64,000 nucleotides of DNA from Cladophialophora immunda (GCF_000835495.1 NW_015622545.1:2372777-2436776), one strand, 5' to 3'. Shown: positions 21,092-33,647, counted from the first letter of the stretch. The notes: a model not told the origin generated them from the sequence alone. Numbers and translations are program-made.

Positions 21092-24000
21092 AAGATCTAA
21101 GTTAAGGAACGCGTTAACTACGTCTAGTTACGTAGACTTAAGATCTTTAATGTAAGCGATCGTAAGGAGTAGTTAAATTAATCCTAATCTCGTAGTCGAC
21201 GCATAAACCTTATAGTAGTCGACGCTACGAACCTATTTATTACTATGGACGACTCACCTAGCCTTAAATCGATCTGGTTTCTTAACTAGTACCTAATGGC
21301 CTGTGAGAACGTTCGATCTAGACTAAATCGGCACTACTAACTAAGTCCTATTATCCAGATAGGCCTAATATTACTGTTTAATTATATGTTTCTAGCGTTT
21401 ACGATCTGGCCCCTTTATGGCCTAGGTATAAGACATAACCTTATGCCTAGTTATCGCCGCTATATTAAGATATATCTAGACTACCCTACTAGCCATTTAA
21501 TCTGTCATTTCCTTAGCCTTATGCGTTAGCTTAATGACCCTACTACTTCGACGTAGTGTTAGCGCTAATAGCTAAATAGGCGGTATCGCACCCAGAAGAT
21601 TAGGTAGTCGAGGCGCTTAAATAGTATCTTCCTATTCTAGATTAATCATAACCTAATCTTATTCCATACGAGACTATAGTAGATCTAATGGCTCTTCCCT
21701 TATAAATCCTAAGTAATTAACTAGTGGCGTATCCTAGATGTCTTCATCGCTATCAAATTCGTCTATTGTCTTAATTAGCGCGAGATAGCGATAGTTATCT
21801 TTATCAAACACTATATCCTTTGATTGAAATACTCTACGATTAATAGGATCGTAAACCTAGTAGATAGAAGGCGAGTTACCGTAGCTAAGTATAATATAAG
21901 CCTTAGATCTATTAGTAAACTTACCCTGACGCTTCTCCTTTAGTATATAAACGTAAACGCGCGATCTAACGATTCGTAGATGACTTAGATCAGGACGTTT
22001 ACTATTAAATCGTTCGAATAGCGTTATCTAACCAATAGATCTATTAGGACTACGATTATGTAAATAAGCGGTAGTTTACAATAGGTTCTCCCATAAGACC
22101 TCTAGTAAGCCTAAGTCCTTCCGCATAGACCTTATTTTACTCGTAAGCGTTTAATTAAGTCGTTCTATAATACTATTAGACTTAGGGCTATAAGGAACTA
22201 TTACCTCTTAATAGATCCCAGCCTCTCTAAGATAGCTAAGTAATGTAGAACCCTTATATTCACCACCGTTATTAACACAAATAAATACTATAGGTATACT
22301 AGTGTTCGTCACAAGATTAACGTAATACTTTATCTAGTATGACGCCTTAGACTTATTCTTAAGGAAATAAAGGACTACTCGTCTAGAATAGTCGTCTATA
22401 ATCGTTATTATATACTTACTACTATTGATCGAAGTAGGAGTTATCGGCCTAGCGAGATTAGTATAAATTAATTGATTTAGTCTAGTTAATAAGCCGCTAG
22501 TTATGCTCTTACGCGGAGTACGAGGTTAGTTAGTAAGGATATAGTCTTCGTAGGGTTTTCTAAATAAATCTGTGAAATTGACGCCGTCAGTAACCTTCTT
22601 AAGTTAATTAAGATAGTTAGGCGATAAGTAGCCTATCCGTCTATACTATAGTCTAGCTATTTCACCACCTCGGATAGATAATGCTAAAATTGAGTCCTCG
22701 CAATGAATCTTAATAAGAGGCGAGATATTATCCTTTATGCCTAGTAGGTAACGTCGTCCCTCCTTTAGTACACTTATAATTCTCTTATTATCCTTATATA
22801 GACCTATATTAGTAAGGCTAGGAACGCGTTTAAGAATAGCGACTATTTCCTATTTCTTAAGTGCGTAGATACTTAAGAGATTAATACTTAGATTAGGGAA
22901 GTACTAGACGTTATCGAATCGAATAGGTACTGTAACGCTATTAAGGTTATAATCGATAATTACGTCGCTATAGCCCTCAGCCTTAATCTCGCTATAATCT
23001 ACTAACCTAGTAGTTATTGATCCTTTACGAAAGTTGATGAAATTCGTCCTAGAATAGGTTATATAGTAGGAGGCTCTACTGTCGATTAGGAAGCCCTTTT
23101 CCTTAGTACTATAAATAGCGATCTTAGACGTAGCGATTGAATAGAAATAGGCTCGATTAGTTAATACCCCCCCATCTTCGCTAGAATCTCTAGAAGTCGC
23201 ATTCTTCTTAAGGAACCTAAGTATCTTAGGAGTAATCTAGTCGGTAATCGAAGCGTTAATAGTTACCTTTTCCTTACCCTTATCCTTACTTAGTTAGTCG
23301 TTATTAACACGATTAGGATTCGATCTATAATTCTTCTATTTATAGTCGTTTATCTTATATGTTCGATAGGCTCATTTCTCTAAGTCCTTATTCTTATTTT
23401 GACCATTATTAGCATTACTATTAGACTTATTACCGCGTTTATTATTATTACTACTTAACTAGCCTTAAGCCTTAAAAGTATTAGCCTAATTAGCCTAATT
23501 AGCCTAATTATTACCTATCGATTACGCTACCTTACGTAAATCATACTAAAAGACCTTCTATACCGCTTTATCGAAGACTATCTTACTCTTCTCTATATCG
23601 AGGATCTATAAGACCACTAGTTTATAATCTTCGCCTAATCTATTAAGAAAGATAGACACCTAGAAATCGTTATTGAAATTATGTCTAAGTACCTTAAAAC
23701 CTAATCGATTAGCGCGTAGTTTATTAACGTATTCTTCTAGTGTTACGAACTATTTAGATAGGTAACTATTAACTAGTATCGTCTATTAATAGACTACCGC
23801 GAGGCCTTACTATTCGTAAGCCTATTTTAGCTTTATAAGAATATCCTTTATAGTCTTCTTATGTATAATAAGTAGTTTAACGTGATTAGCATAGAGATTA
23901 TAGATCACCCCCTATGCCTTTAAGTTCACTATCTTCCATTTCTTAAATCTCTTAATCTCTTAACTAAGCCATTGATCATAGTTCGCATTAAGCGTAGGGA

Positions 24001-24094
24001 TATCAAAACCCTTTTTAGGTCGTAGTTACTTACGCGCTAGGAAATCCGACGTTACTTTTGCTTTTACTTTAGTATCTAGTATCTCTAGATTCAT
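21092..24094 (-). mobile_element. Ty1/Copia retrotransposon, 5' half (gag, integrase, start of RT)
   Basis: This is a continuation of the Copia element split at 9,647/21,088. The minus strand opens near 24,094 with MNLEILDTKVKAK. The integrase core is readable near 22,376-22,440 (IITIIDDYSRRVVLYF), preceded by a TNLARPI stretch resembling the HTDLxGP start of Copia integrase. The domain order gag, integrase, RT, RNase H is diagnostic of Ty1/Copia rather than Gypsy. Stops of the RIP type occur throughout. Confidence 0.75.
23483..23509 (-). repeat. Triplicated 9-bp unit AGCCTAATT inside Copia gag remnant
   Basis: Three tandem copies read AATTAGGCT on the minus strand, that is Asn-stop-Ala. The stop reverts to Trp (TGG) if the RIP-type change is undone, giving an (Asn-Trp-Ala)x3 repeat in the original protein. 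Confidence 0.6.
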
Positions 24095-26137
24095 AACTAC
24101 CGGTCGTGAGATCGTAGTATAGCACTCCTAAGCGCGGAGTTCCATCTCATAGGCTAGTAACTAGACTGCGTAATTAGACTTACCTTAGAGGATTAAGTAA
24201 TTCTTACGATTATTAGACCCCCCTATATTATCTATTATTCTACCTTTTCTACTTTAATTTACTTAGGAATTCGTGGTGGGATAGGCTAGGTAGGGGCTAT
24301 GATTGAGGATTAGTAGGAATTTTCCGATTATGGCCGATTAGCGCTCGGTTAACGCTCTACTAGAGGCTAATTCGGCGATCTAGGTACAGCCACGCACCCC
24401 GCGGTGTTAGTCTATCTAATAATAGAGGGATTAATAGGCCGATCCGTGATAGAATCGCCTGAGATTAGTGGGCGCGATTTGTTGTTAGTTTGACTGCCTG
24501 TACGGTTCCAACCAGAACACCGTTACTGCATAACCAATAACACAACCCGCAGAACGAAGGATAGGTTATTCCTACTAGATAGCCAGGAAAGGATAACCTA
24601 GGATGAACTAAACGACGCTTGAGTAACGCGCAATCAAGCGTTTAGGCGCTCATAACCTGTAGAACTAACTTGATGAATTGATTGATTGTTCTATCTAGTG
24701 GGAACGGTCGCACGGCAGTTTGACTTGCCGGCGTGTAAAAACTAGCCGGATAACCTTCCTAATCAGGTTAGGGCAATAACAAGTGTACGGAGTGAAATGT
24801 TACTGCGCAAAGGGAGCAGCCTCTTCGAAAATGGCCACGCAAGTAGCGTTGTGAGTCTCAAATCCCCGCTGCAGCAGCTTGAGAGTTATGGTGCAGGTGT
24901 CAAAACAGGTGAATCGTGAAGATATACTTGGGAGACCAGTCTAGATGAAGCGGCAGCATTGAACAGCCGCCGCTCCCATATCAATAAGACGCCCTTTTCA
25001 AGACATTCTAGACAAGCCGCTTTCCAAGGGAAAGTCTGTTCAAAAGGTGCGAGAGCTCCGTAGCTTTCGATGTCAGCTGGGCATTGACAGGTGAACACTT
25101 CCCTGCAGGGACCACAGGGCTCACGAGGTATATGCCCACTAGGTCATGGAGATACACGTTTTAATAATTATAATAATTGTCGGACAGGACGATAGAAAGA
25201 CCTGCCGTTTAAAGCGACGCTGAAGCGACGCTGCTCCTGTTCTTCGATATGGACCTTATCCAATGGCCCCATCACGAATCAGAATCAGAAGTAGCGAGCG
25301 CATGCGTTGACGATTGACCTTTCTTAGTCTACCCTTTGTTATGTATTTCGGAGCGTCAGCTAAAACAGCCCCTCATTTCCTGCCACCGGAGGATATGTAA
25401 ATTCCGGGGCGAGTTCACACAGGTTGAAATAGCTGACAGACGATCTACTAACCATTATAGAATTCGATGCCTCGTTGAATAAATACTTCTGGGACGAATG
25501 GCTGAGCTCCGTCGAACCCCCACGCGGGCGGCACCAGCTGCCCATAAGCGCTGATATGTGATTGCGTGGAGAGAATTCACAGCGGTGAACTCGAGCCTCA
25601 TTCTGTTCCTGCGCCATCTCTTTGCTTCCACCAGCTTGGATAGCCTCCAAAGGAAACTTCGCGTTTTCACCATCTCCCGGTGACACGACCACACTCATGC
25701 GCATATGAACATACCCAACGACTATTTCCTCTGCTGCTAGTCCTCAACACCGAAGGCTTCACTGCGATATCATGCTTGCAATTTACGAAGCAGGAAACAT
25801 TGCAACGGATGGAATATAACTACCCTTGACCACCCTTTCTATCTTGCAGTCTCTTGGATCACACGCTCGCATTTGAGAACTCGACCTGATACCTAAAGGG
25901 GGAGATCCGATCTAGCATATCACACCAGGCGCGCCTCAATAATAAATATACTTCAATACTACGAGCCCAAATCAACTGGAAGTGCCTCCGTGACAGTTGA
26001 GTACTCCGACACCTTCGAATCACTCCTCCTCTGCCTGCGAATACAATAAGGTTAAAGACTCGCCTTATCCAACCGAGCCTAAGAAATTTCAGTATACCAG
26101 TAAAGATAAGCCTACAAGTGAATAGCGCTCCGATATC
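24095..26137. other. Transition from RIP-mutated repeats to normal sequence; no convincing gene
   Basis: Up to about 24,480 the sequence is still AT-shifted and may be Copia leader or LTR. From about 24,500 it has ordinary GC and dinucleotide use. Short minus-strand frames (24,886-25,098; 25,360-25,704; 25,859-26,185) have no recognisable domain, no plausible splice partners and no conserved motifs. I regard them as chance frames or old debris. Confidence 0.45.
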
Positions 26138-28585
26138 ATGGAACAACAGAACTTGAACACAATATCCAGTCCCAATCTGGCTCAATTACCTTCTCACGCG
26201 TCTTCTCACTCATCAACAATTCCGCAAAGTCCTTTTAACTATACTTCCCACCCTTCGGTGTTGCGACGGGTTCAGGAGCTTGAGTGTTTCTGAATGCGGT
26301 TATTCCGCAAAAACAAGGTCGGACCTGAAGTGAGTGTTCTCGTCCGATCTGGTCCATGCGTAACGGACTAATGATGAAACAGGAAACATTCTGCTCGGCA
26401 TGCACGCAAACACCAATGCAGTTTTGATGCCTGTCCGCGAAGCGCGAAGGGTTTCGCCTCAGCCAATGATTTAGACAGACACTTGAAAACGGTTCACAAT
26501 ATCAATACTCACAAGAGTAAATTATACAGGTTCTTCGCTCCGGGATGCACAAAGGCCGCCAAAGAATGGATTCGTTTCGACAACTTTAAGCGACACCTCA
26601 AGAGAATGCATGGCGAGGGTAATGTGGCCGTGTTACTTGAACAGTGTGTTCCACCACCAGATATTTTGCACCGATGCGCTGACCCATGTGAAAGGTCCGT
26701 CATGTGGTACGAAGAACGAGAGAAAGAACGAGAGAGAGAACGAGCCTAGCGGCAAGAGGTGCCAGACGACGGAGACACAACTTATTCTTCGGCCCAGTCC
26801 GATGGAATGCAAAGCAACCATCCGGTTTCCAACCAACTTAACATGCGACCATCATTTGCAGCCAGCAACATGGTGCGCTCGGTCACTTTAGTGTCCAGTG
26901 ACGAATGTCACACCGCCCGGAAAGAACAATCGGCGGCACCAGGTATGCCTGCGGATAGTGCTCCACCTCTTACGGAATCGCCAGGTCTAAAGACCTTTGA
27001 AGGCACGAAGACGTCCGAGTTTCCTGCCATTGGTGCTCCAGGTTTAAGCGGGCGACGTGACAGCCATACAGCTGGTCATATAATATTGCGATCCAAAACA
27101 TCATACCCACAATCCAACCCTGACACAACACATGAGAGTTCATACTCACGGCTCACCGACGCGTCGAGCTCTGACTGGAGTGAGGACACTCAAGATACAG
27201 CTCTGGAGAAACTAATCACAGTGTCTAGTAGGCTTTTATTTAAGGTCTATGTGAATGCTCTGCTACGAAGTCGGTCACCTCAATCTGGCAGAGCAGCATC
27301 GAATGGATCAAGGTCACCTGAAGGAGGTAGGAGTGAAGAGCAAGCACCATCTAACGCATCGGGAAAACGAAAACGAAAACAAACCGAAATCGGTGAAAAC
27401 GCTGGCAAAAGGTGCAGTGTGAGATATACTAAACGTCGAAAGGATGCAATGTGTTCCGAGTACCGACTCTTTGCGTGCCCGTTCAATAAGTATGACAATA
27501 TAGTCTTTGGTCAAGACTCACCCGATGACCGTTATCGTTCATGCGCGACTTGTGCCTTCGTGAACATTGCATATCTCAAGTAGGGTTCCACTAAGGAAAG
27601 GAGAGGATTCACAACTGACAATGCGTTAGGCAACATCTCTAACGCAATCACTACGCCCCTCGTCGCTACTGCAAACGTTGCTACAGAAACCACTTTCTTT
27701 CGCATGACAGCCTTACTGCGCATCGGCGCGAGGACCCCGCTTGTGAGGTGCTAGATCCTCCGAAGTACCGGGCGAGCGGGAGAGGATCACTGAAGATCTG
27801 ATCGAACGAAGAAAACTCAACCGCAAGAATCCTCCAGGCAAGGATCAGGTCGCATATTGGTATGAAATATACGACACCTTTTTTCCGGGTGCTTCAGAGG
27901 CTCGACCGGTCAGTCCTTGTGAGAAAGCACCACTCATCTTCCACAGGCCGCGCTAACTGCTATCTCAGATTTTGAAGGAGCGAATTCAGAGTCCGCAAGT
28001 CATTTCGTGCAGTTTTTGTCGGCTGGGAGGATTGGAGAAATATTGCCCATTGTCCGGCAACGCCTAGGAATGATGGATGATCACCTTCCGTTGGACGCTC
28101 AGATTTCAGTCCACCTGGAGATTCTGCAACAAAGTCTACAACTATATCTTCGACATATACTGAACTCGGCGTCCAGGATACCCCATTTAGGCCACCGCAC
28201 AGAAGAAAACAATACAAACGTGACGAGAAATGGCGTCCACGGTCGGACCCCTCCCGCATGTCCTTGGATCGGTGTACCAGAACCGACACTGAGCGCGGAG
28301 CCGCCCGGGACCCTATCACGGGCAGAGGCCCAGCTGGACTTCCATGTCGAGACAACAAATCAGCCTTTGACTCCGTCCTACGAAGATCGGTATGCGAACC
28401 AGCCATTATGGCTAGCCAATCTGAGCGTGGAATGGACGCTCAATTCGCTGCGTTGGAGCAAAGCAACAATCTTGGAGGTTTCGAATAGGGCCTGCAATAT
28501 GCTGTACATAGGTAATCTATCTTTGGGACACTTCCCCGAAGAGGGAGACCTGTGTACCCACTGCTACTGTATGGTAGTACAATGA
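26138..28585 (+). pseudogene. C2H2 zinc-finger protein gene, decayed by frameshifts and a stop
   Basis: The ATG at 26,138 (MEQQNLNTISSPNL) opens a Ser/Thr/Pro-rich N-terminus leading into three C2H2-type units. Finger 1 is CFEC-x-KKHSARH; finger 2 is HQCSFDACP with LDRHLKTVH; finger 3 has PGC with FKRHLKRMH, but its first Cys is Phe. Introns with good signals are seen at 26,330-26,382 and 27,580-27,629, and probably near 27,920-27,967. Downstream, a Cys/His segment (ATCAFVNIAYLK, then YCKRCY) and a WYEIYDTFFPG stretch match the architecture of large fungal C2H2 proteins. Lesions: an extra base at about 26,291, an in-frame TAA at 27,640-27,642, and a frame change near 27,760. It lies 2 kb from the transposon island. 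Fungal C2H2 proteins of this type are presumed nuclear regulators. Confidence 0.7.
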
Positions 28586-28967
28586 TACACTTCCTCATCT
28601 TTGACAAACGACTGAGTCTCTCAAACCCATCGAAAGCAGAGATACGATACATGCAATATGCTGAGAGGTTAGCAACCAAGAGAGGCGTTCTAGATGCCAC
28701 GACTCTTAATTGCTCTGGAGTATATCGTTTCCAATGCTTCACCAGGGCATGGAATTAAGGTGACAAGTTCGAGACAAGTATTTGGCATCGCCCCCGCCAT
28801 CGGTGCAATGATCTGGGTAAGTCGACGATATGGGCATTCCGGGTTTCCGGAGAAAGACTGACCGACGTGGTATTATTCGCTCAATCTCTCTTTCTTTTCC
28901 GGTTTTTTTTTTTTCTTTTACCATCATACGGGCTCCCGTTTTTATATTCTATGCATGCCTTCTCTCC

Positions 28968-30335
28968 TCATGCGACGCCTGATCCGAAGACCTCGGAATG
29001 GATGTATTCCTTCGGAACGCCCAGAGCCTCCAGTGTCTGTTGCTGCAGCTGCATGAATGGGATGGGCCCGCACAGATAGTATTGGGCGTTCGGAAGCAGG
29101 GCAATGTCTTTGACCTTGTCGAACTCGATCCTGCCCTCGAAGTCATAGTCGACCCCTTCCCTGTCAGCCTCGCCGATCTGCTCATAAAACACGGCCTTTT
29201 TGACCTGTGGATTCTTCTCCACCACGCGCGAGAGGTAGTCTTTCATGGCGTGGACGTGGCCCGACCGGACGGCGTGGATGAAGCCGACAGGGCGGGTTTC
29301 GCTCTGCCCGATCACGGTCCCCAACATGGACAGCATGGGCGTGATGCCGACACCCGCGCTGATCAAGACTACAGGCGTGTCCGCGTCGACGTCCAGGAAA
29401 AAGTCCCCACGCGGCATGCTGACATCGATCTGTGCTCCCTCGGGGACGTCCTCGTGCAGCACGTTCGAGATCCGGCCGGCCGGGATGGGCCCTCTGGCAG
29501 ACTCCTTCTTCACTGAGATCCGAAAATGCTTGCCGTCTGGGATGTCCGACAGGCTGTACTGCCGCGGTTGGTAGACTCCGAGTTCCGGGAGGAAGACCCT
29601 CACCGAGACATATTGCCCCGACTGAAACCCAGGGAGAGGTCCCTTGTCGGCGGGTTCGAGGTAGAAGGAGACGATCTCGTCACTCTCATACACCTTCTTT
29701 GCGACCGTGAACGTACGCCACCCATTCCAGCCGCCTGTAGTGTTCTCGGCCTGTCTGTAGAGATCCCGCTCGAAGTTGATGAAGATGTCTGCGAGCTGGC
29801 CGTAGGCCGCTTTCCATGCGTCGATTATCTCTTCGGTCACAGCCTCGCCAAGCACCTCTTTGATCGACGCGAGTAACTCCTCGCCCACGATCGGGTATTG
29901 GTCCGGCTGGATATCCAGGCTGGCGTGCTTGTTCCCTATTCTGGAGACGGCGGTTGTCAGCGCACCTAGGTTGTCGATGTTGTTGGCATAGGCCCAGACG
30001 GCATGTGCCAAGGCAGCCGGTTGAGCACCGGTTTCTTGGTGCGCAGTGTTGAAGATGTTGCGGAGGGTGGGATGATTGTTTAGCAGCCTTTTGTAGAAGA
30101 CGCTCGTGATGGCAAGGCCATGTTCTTGCAAAATCGGTGCCGTCGATTTCACGATCGACTTCTGCTGCTCGCTGAGGGCCTCAGCTTGCAGCTTCGAAGA
30201 GGTGTTGAAGAGTTTGCGGCCTATGTAGGGCGTTGCTGCCAGAGCTTTTGAGTCTGTGAGGGCGGCAGATCGCTGTAGAAGGCGGGATGGATTGCAGCCC
30301 ATCAACGTTCGACCTCGGACCACTTTGCTCGCCAT
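28968..30335 (-). CDS. Flavohemoglobin (nitric oxide dioxygenase) with mitochondrial-type leader
   Basis: It converts NO and O2 to nitrate using NAD(P)H and FAD. The 455-residue product has no intron. Its N-terminal 50 residues are Arg/Ser/Ala-rich and acid-poor, like a mitochondrial presequence. The globin domain spans about 55-205: distal Tyr81 (VFYKRLL), Gln105 (GAQPAAL), proximal His137 (NKHASLDI). The FAD domain carries RQYSLSD (258-264). The NAD domain carries AGVGITPML (327-335), CGPIPFM and terminal EVFG. The ATG at 30,335 is chosen because the only longer frame would start with GTG. Fungi often have cytosolic and mitochondrial paralogues; the leader suggests the latter. It faces the 3' end of the MFS gene and is probably nitrosative-stress regulated by family knowledge. 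Confidence 0.95.
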   Translation of the reverse strand: MASKVVRGRTLMGCNPSRLLQRSAALTDSKALAATPYIGRKLFNTSSKLQAEALSEQQKSIVKSTAPILQEHGLAITSVFYKRLLNNHPTLRNIFNTAHQETGAQPAALAHAVWAYANNIDNLGALTTAVSRIGNKHASLDIQPDQYPIVGEELLASIKEVLGEAVTEEIIDAWKAAYGQLADIFINFERDLYRQAENTTGGWNGWRTFTVAKKVYESDEIVSFYLEPADKGPLPGFQSGQYVSVRVFLPELGVYQPRQYSLSDIPDGKHFRISVKKESARGPIPAGRISNVLHEDVPEGAQIDVSMPRGDFFLDVDADTPVVLISAGVGITPMLSMLGTVIGQSETRPVGFIHAVRSGHVHAMKDYLSRVVEKNPQVKKAVFYEQIGEADREGVDYDFEGRIEFDKVKDIALLPNAQYYLCGPIPFMQLQQQTLEALGVPKEYIHSEVFGSGVA

Positions 30336-30398
30336 TTTCGTCTGGGGGTTATGGAACTGCAACCCCAATACAGCTGTCGGACTGAGGAGATCAGCCAC

Positions 30399-30406
30399 TT
30401 ATATAC
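30399..30406 (-). promoter_or_regulatory. TATA-like box of the flavohemoglobin gene
   Basis: The minus strand reads GTATATAAG about 65 bp upstream of the ATG at 30,335, a plausible core-promoter position for a strongly inducible fungal gene. Confidence 0.5.
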
Positions 30407-31767
30407 TTCACATTGTGAAAAGCTGGTGGTATTCGGCAGGTATGTCCCTCGTTGCTGAAGCCGTTCGCTTAGCTACTGACACGAGAATTACCCAGCTCCC
30501 CCCTGCTCAAAGCTGCCGTAGATCCACAAGAAGAAGCTTTTCATCGTGGCGCCTCAGGTGATACCAAGACTTCGTGGGGTCGGGGCTTCAGGGGATAGAC
30601 GCCCTATGTCCCCAGGTGTAAACGTACCCCAATGGCGAAGTTGGGCAGCGGGAGATTGGATCTGCCAAAAAAGCATTTCTCCGTCATCGTAGGGTTGGGG
30701 ACTGTCTCGCGCTGAAGCATTATGCCTAAGTTCACCAAGCGCTGGCGGAGCAGGAACCGATATCCCAGAAGGGGATATGGTTCTCACAGCCCGCCCGCCA
30801 CGCCCGGTAACATCAGCAACCCTGGAAGTTGACGACGCCGAAGAGCGTCCGTTCCTGTACACAATGGGAATTTTTGATGTCTAGGAAAACCCCATGAAAC
30901 TTGACGGAGATTCGTAAGTGTCATCCGATATGGGCAGGCCAGCCTATCAGACACAGGGTAAAGTCATTAGTCCAAGCCAAAAGTGCATATTCCGAAGTAT
31001 AAACACGGTGGCACGGAATGAATCGCTGGTCGCGAGATGAGCATCTCCGAAGATCCGAGGAGATGGATAATAACGCGGACACTCGGATCAATCACAGCCA
31101 AGCAAGGTAGTTGAACGTGGCAAACCGTGGCAATTAATTCAACCCCAACTAGTCAAGACAAGTCGAAATGGTCTCGAAAACGCGGACTAGCGAAGCCGGA
31201 TTTTTGAGCTATTTTACGTTGAGAAATACGAATGATTTCCGCGGCCCTGATCGCCCTCTAGCGAGCGGACCCGGCTCTACTTTGAATATATACAGCCTTG
31301 ACAGCTAATTTTCTACCGTCCCGAGTTTCTATCGTGACTCGGCCGCTCACCGCTGCCTCCGTCTCTGACAGCCCCGTCTGCTCCTTGCCTTGGCAGCCTT
31401 GTGTCCGCAGAGCAGAGAATTATCGGTCTCTGAGGCCGACGTGTGCAAGCACTTTCAAAGAGTCCAATTACTAACAGCCCAAGACGGAGATGAGGAAAAC
31501 ACCCTGCAATAGAGACCCAAGGTGGTTTAACACGCTCATCATAGAGATAGGCGTGGCATTGATTCGGCGACAGCATGGGAAGTCCCAAGGGATGGAAATA
31601 ACGAGTCTGTGACGAAGATAGAGGAGAGCTGACAGATGGAGAAGAGCTGAGGATAGATCATTTATTGAACTACTAGAGCGGGGAGATCTTTCCCAGAGCT
31701 GCTGCTATATCAAGAGCAGTGTATCCCGAGAGTCTCTCATTATAATGTCCTAGTCCTCGAAGGTTTC
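30407..31767. other. Intergenic region, flavohemoglobin promoter to MFS 3' end
   Basis: The stretch is about 1.36 kb with ordinary composition. Short frames on the minus strand (30,554-30,862 and 31,313-31,588) have no recognisable domain or start context, and I do not call them genes. Regulatory DNA for the flavohemoglobin gene is expected here. Confidence 0.5.
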
Positions 31768-33647
31768 TTACATCGAATGCACACTGCTGTTCTTTGTCCA
31801 TCGTCGGAAGGTCTTCCCGTAGAAGTAGAATATAATGGCACACAAGCACCACAGCAGAATCAACGATGCATTGGTCATGATTGGCGGGATATAGCCGTCG
31901 TCAATGATCCAGTTCTGGGGCTCGGGTTAGCGCACGCAACACCTGGAAGAACGAAGGGGGCTTTCGAGAGAACTCACCGTGATAAACTTGCTGAAACCAT
32001 AGCCCCAGACATTCTTGTTGACGGTGATGGCGACAAACAGGCTGCCCGCAACGGGCTTGTAGCTGTCGACAGCGTAGGTCGAGGCGATGCCCGGAATGGC
32101 AGCAACCTGAATACCGGCGCAGGTGTACCCGATTATGACAATGGCTTGCCACGGCCATTGGTTCTCATAGCCGACGCTGACAATGATGTTTCCGAAGTAC
32201 ATGATGATGACGTACGGGATCAGGGCGAGCAGACGCATTTCGGGCTCACGGATTCCCCTGTTCCTCGCCGTCGCGCGAGCGGCAACCAAATCGGAGAGCG
32301 GACCGGCCGTAAACAAACCAATCATGGCACCCACAAGAATGGCGAAGTTGGTGAAGCCGATTTGCTCGGTGGTGAAGTTGTAGGGTGGCGCGGCGAAGGC
32401 TTGGGTCTGTGTCAGGTTGAGAGTCAAGAACGACGAACAGCTCCAGCTGACGATAAAGGCGGCCAGTTCGACAATGGGGAAGGCGAAAAGCTTCCACGGA
32501 ACCCAAAGGTCGAGGATGATAGCCCTGACCGGGTCCGGGTTGGGAGTGTAGAGGCCCCATTGCGCTTTGCTTGGTTTCCCACGGCCGAGCCAAGGGTCGC
32601 GCTCCGCGGTTTCGACAGGGGCCAGTTCGTTGTCCGTGGGCACTTGTTCAAGGACAGCATCCGACTGTTTCTCGGCGCCTTCGGGTTTGGCTTCTTGGGC
32701 TGCAATGGCGTGTCTGATCACCTCCTTCGGGTGCTGTCGGTGCCATTTCGTCTCGGGGAACATGAAAATGACCATGATCAGCGACAGGGCGACCAGGGCG
32801 GTGTAGAACCACCAAAAACTTCTCCACCCCACGTTTTCCGCCATCGACCCCGAGATTATGGGCGCAACCATGAGAGATCCCATGTAGACAACCCAGTAGA
32901 GCGTGTTCCACTTTCCACGATCGTGGAGGAAGAAAATATCAGCAATGACAGCGGGCTGGATGGTCTCGGCAGGACCAGCTCCGATCCCATTCAGACTAAC
33001 ATCTTTGTCAGTGTCGTTCTTGTGCTGGGGTCGAGGATCACCACTCACACGCAAGCGCCCATAAAAGAGCCATAAGTCTGAGCTCTGGCACGCCAGATGG
33101 CAGAACCCAGGCAAATCAACTGGGAGAAAATGTACACGGGCCGACGGCCGAATGTAGAGCTGAGTGGGACCCTAAATGGCGGTGAGTAGGCGATTTCTCC
33201 TTCATGGACATTATGGGATCATACCAAATGAAATTACTGAAACCAAGAACAAGAATAGCGACACCGGTGAACTGCACTGCATCTGCCAGAGAGCAATGGA
33301 ACGCCTCGATGTAGTCGCCAAACATGGGTGCCAGAGAGAGTGGACCGAACCCTTGAGTAAAGCTGACCATACTCGACGCCACAATGGTGGAGATTTTCCA
33401 TGCTGTCGACCAGTTGAGGGGATCATGGGGGTCCTCTGACGGCTGCGGAACCAAGACTCGATGGTTCTTGCCTGTGCTCTTGACGAAATGGTGCGTTCCA
33501 ACATCCGCCATCACCTCCGTGCCAGGCAGAATTTCGACGTTGAGCTCTCGCTCAATGGCGGAGAGCTCCTGTGTAATCTGGGTTAGTCTGTTGATAGGAT
33601 TCGCTTAATCTGAGGGAGCGTACCTGTTCATCGTAGTTCATCTCCAT
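31768..33647 (-). CDS. MFS transporter, DHA1 drug:H+ antiporter-like
   Basis: Five exons join in frame: 33,624-33,647; 33,225-33,577; 33,049-33,171; 31,978-32,995; 31,768-31,914. The introns are 46, 53, 53 and 63 nt, with GT donors and AG acceptors. The 554-residue product has a hydrophilic N-terminus with DPHDPLNWS, which fungal DHA1 members share. Around twelve hydrophobic segments are visible, with a loop motif STFGRRP (131-137) after the second and a long charged central loop. It probably exports a small molecule across the plasma membrane by proton antiport. It is next to the Zn2Cys6 regulator and P450, so export of a cluster intermediate or self-protection is likely. Substrate unknown. 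Confidence 0.88.

Noticed and set aside
28968..30398. Longer flavohemoglobin start adding 21 residues
   Set aside because: The upstream extension starts with GTG and overlaps the TATA-like box; the ATG at 30,335 gives a plausible leader.
31777..33075. 432-codon plus-strand open frame
   Set aside because: It is antisense to the MFS transporter exons, hydrophilic, Asp/Arg/Gly-rich, and has no domain. Codon-mirror frames of this kind are common opposite GC-rich fungal exons.
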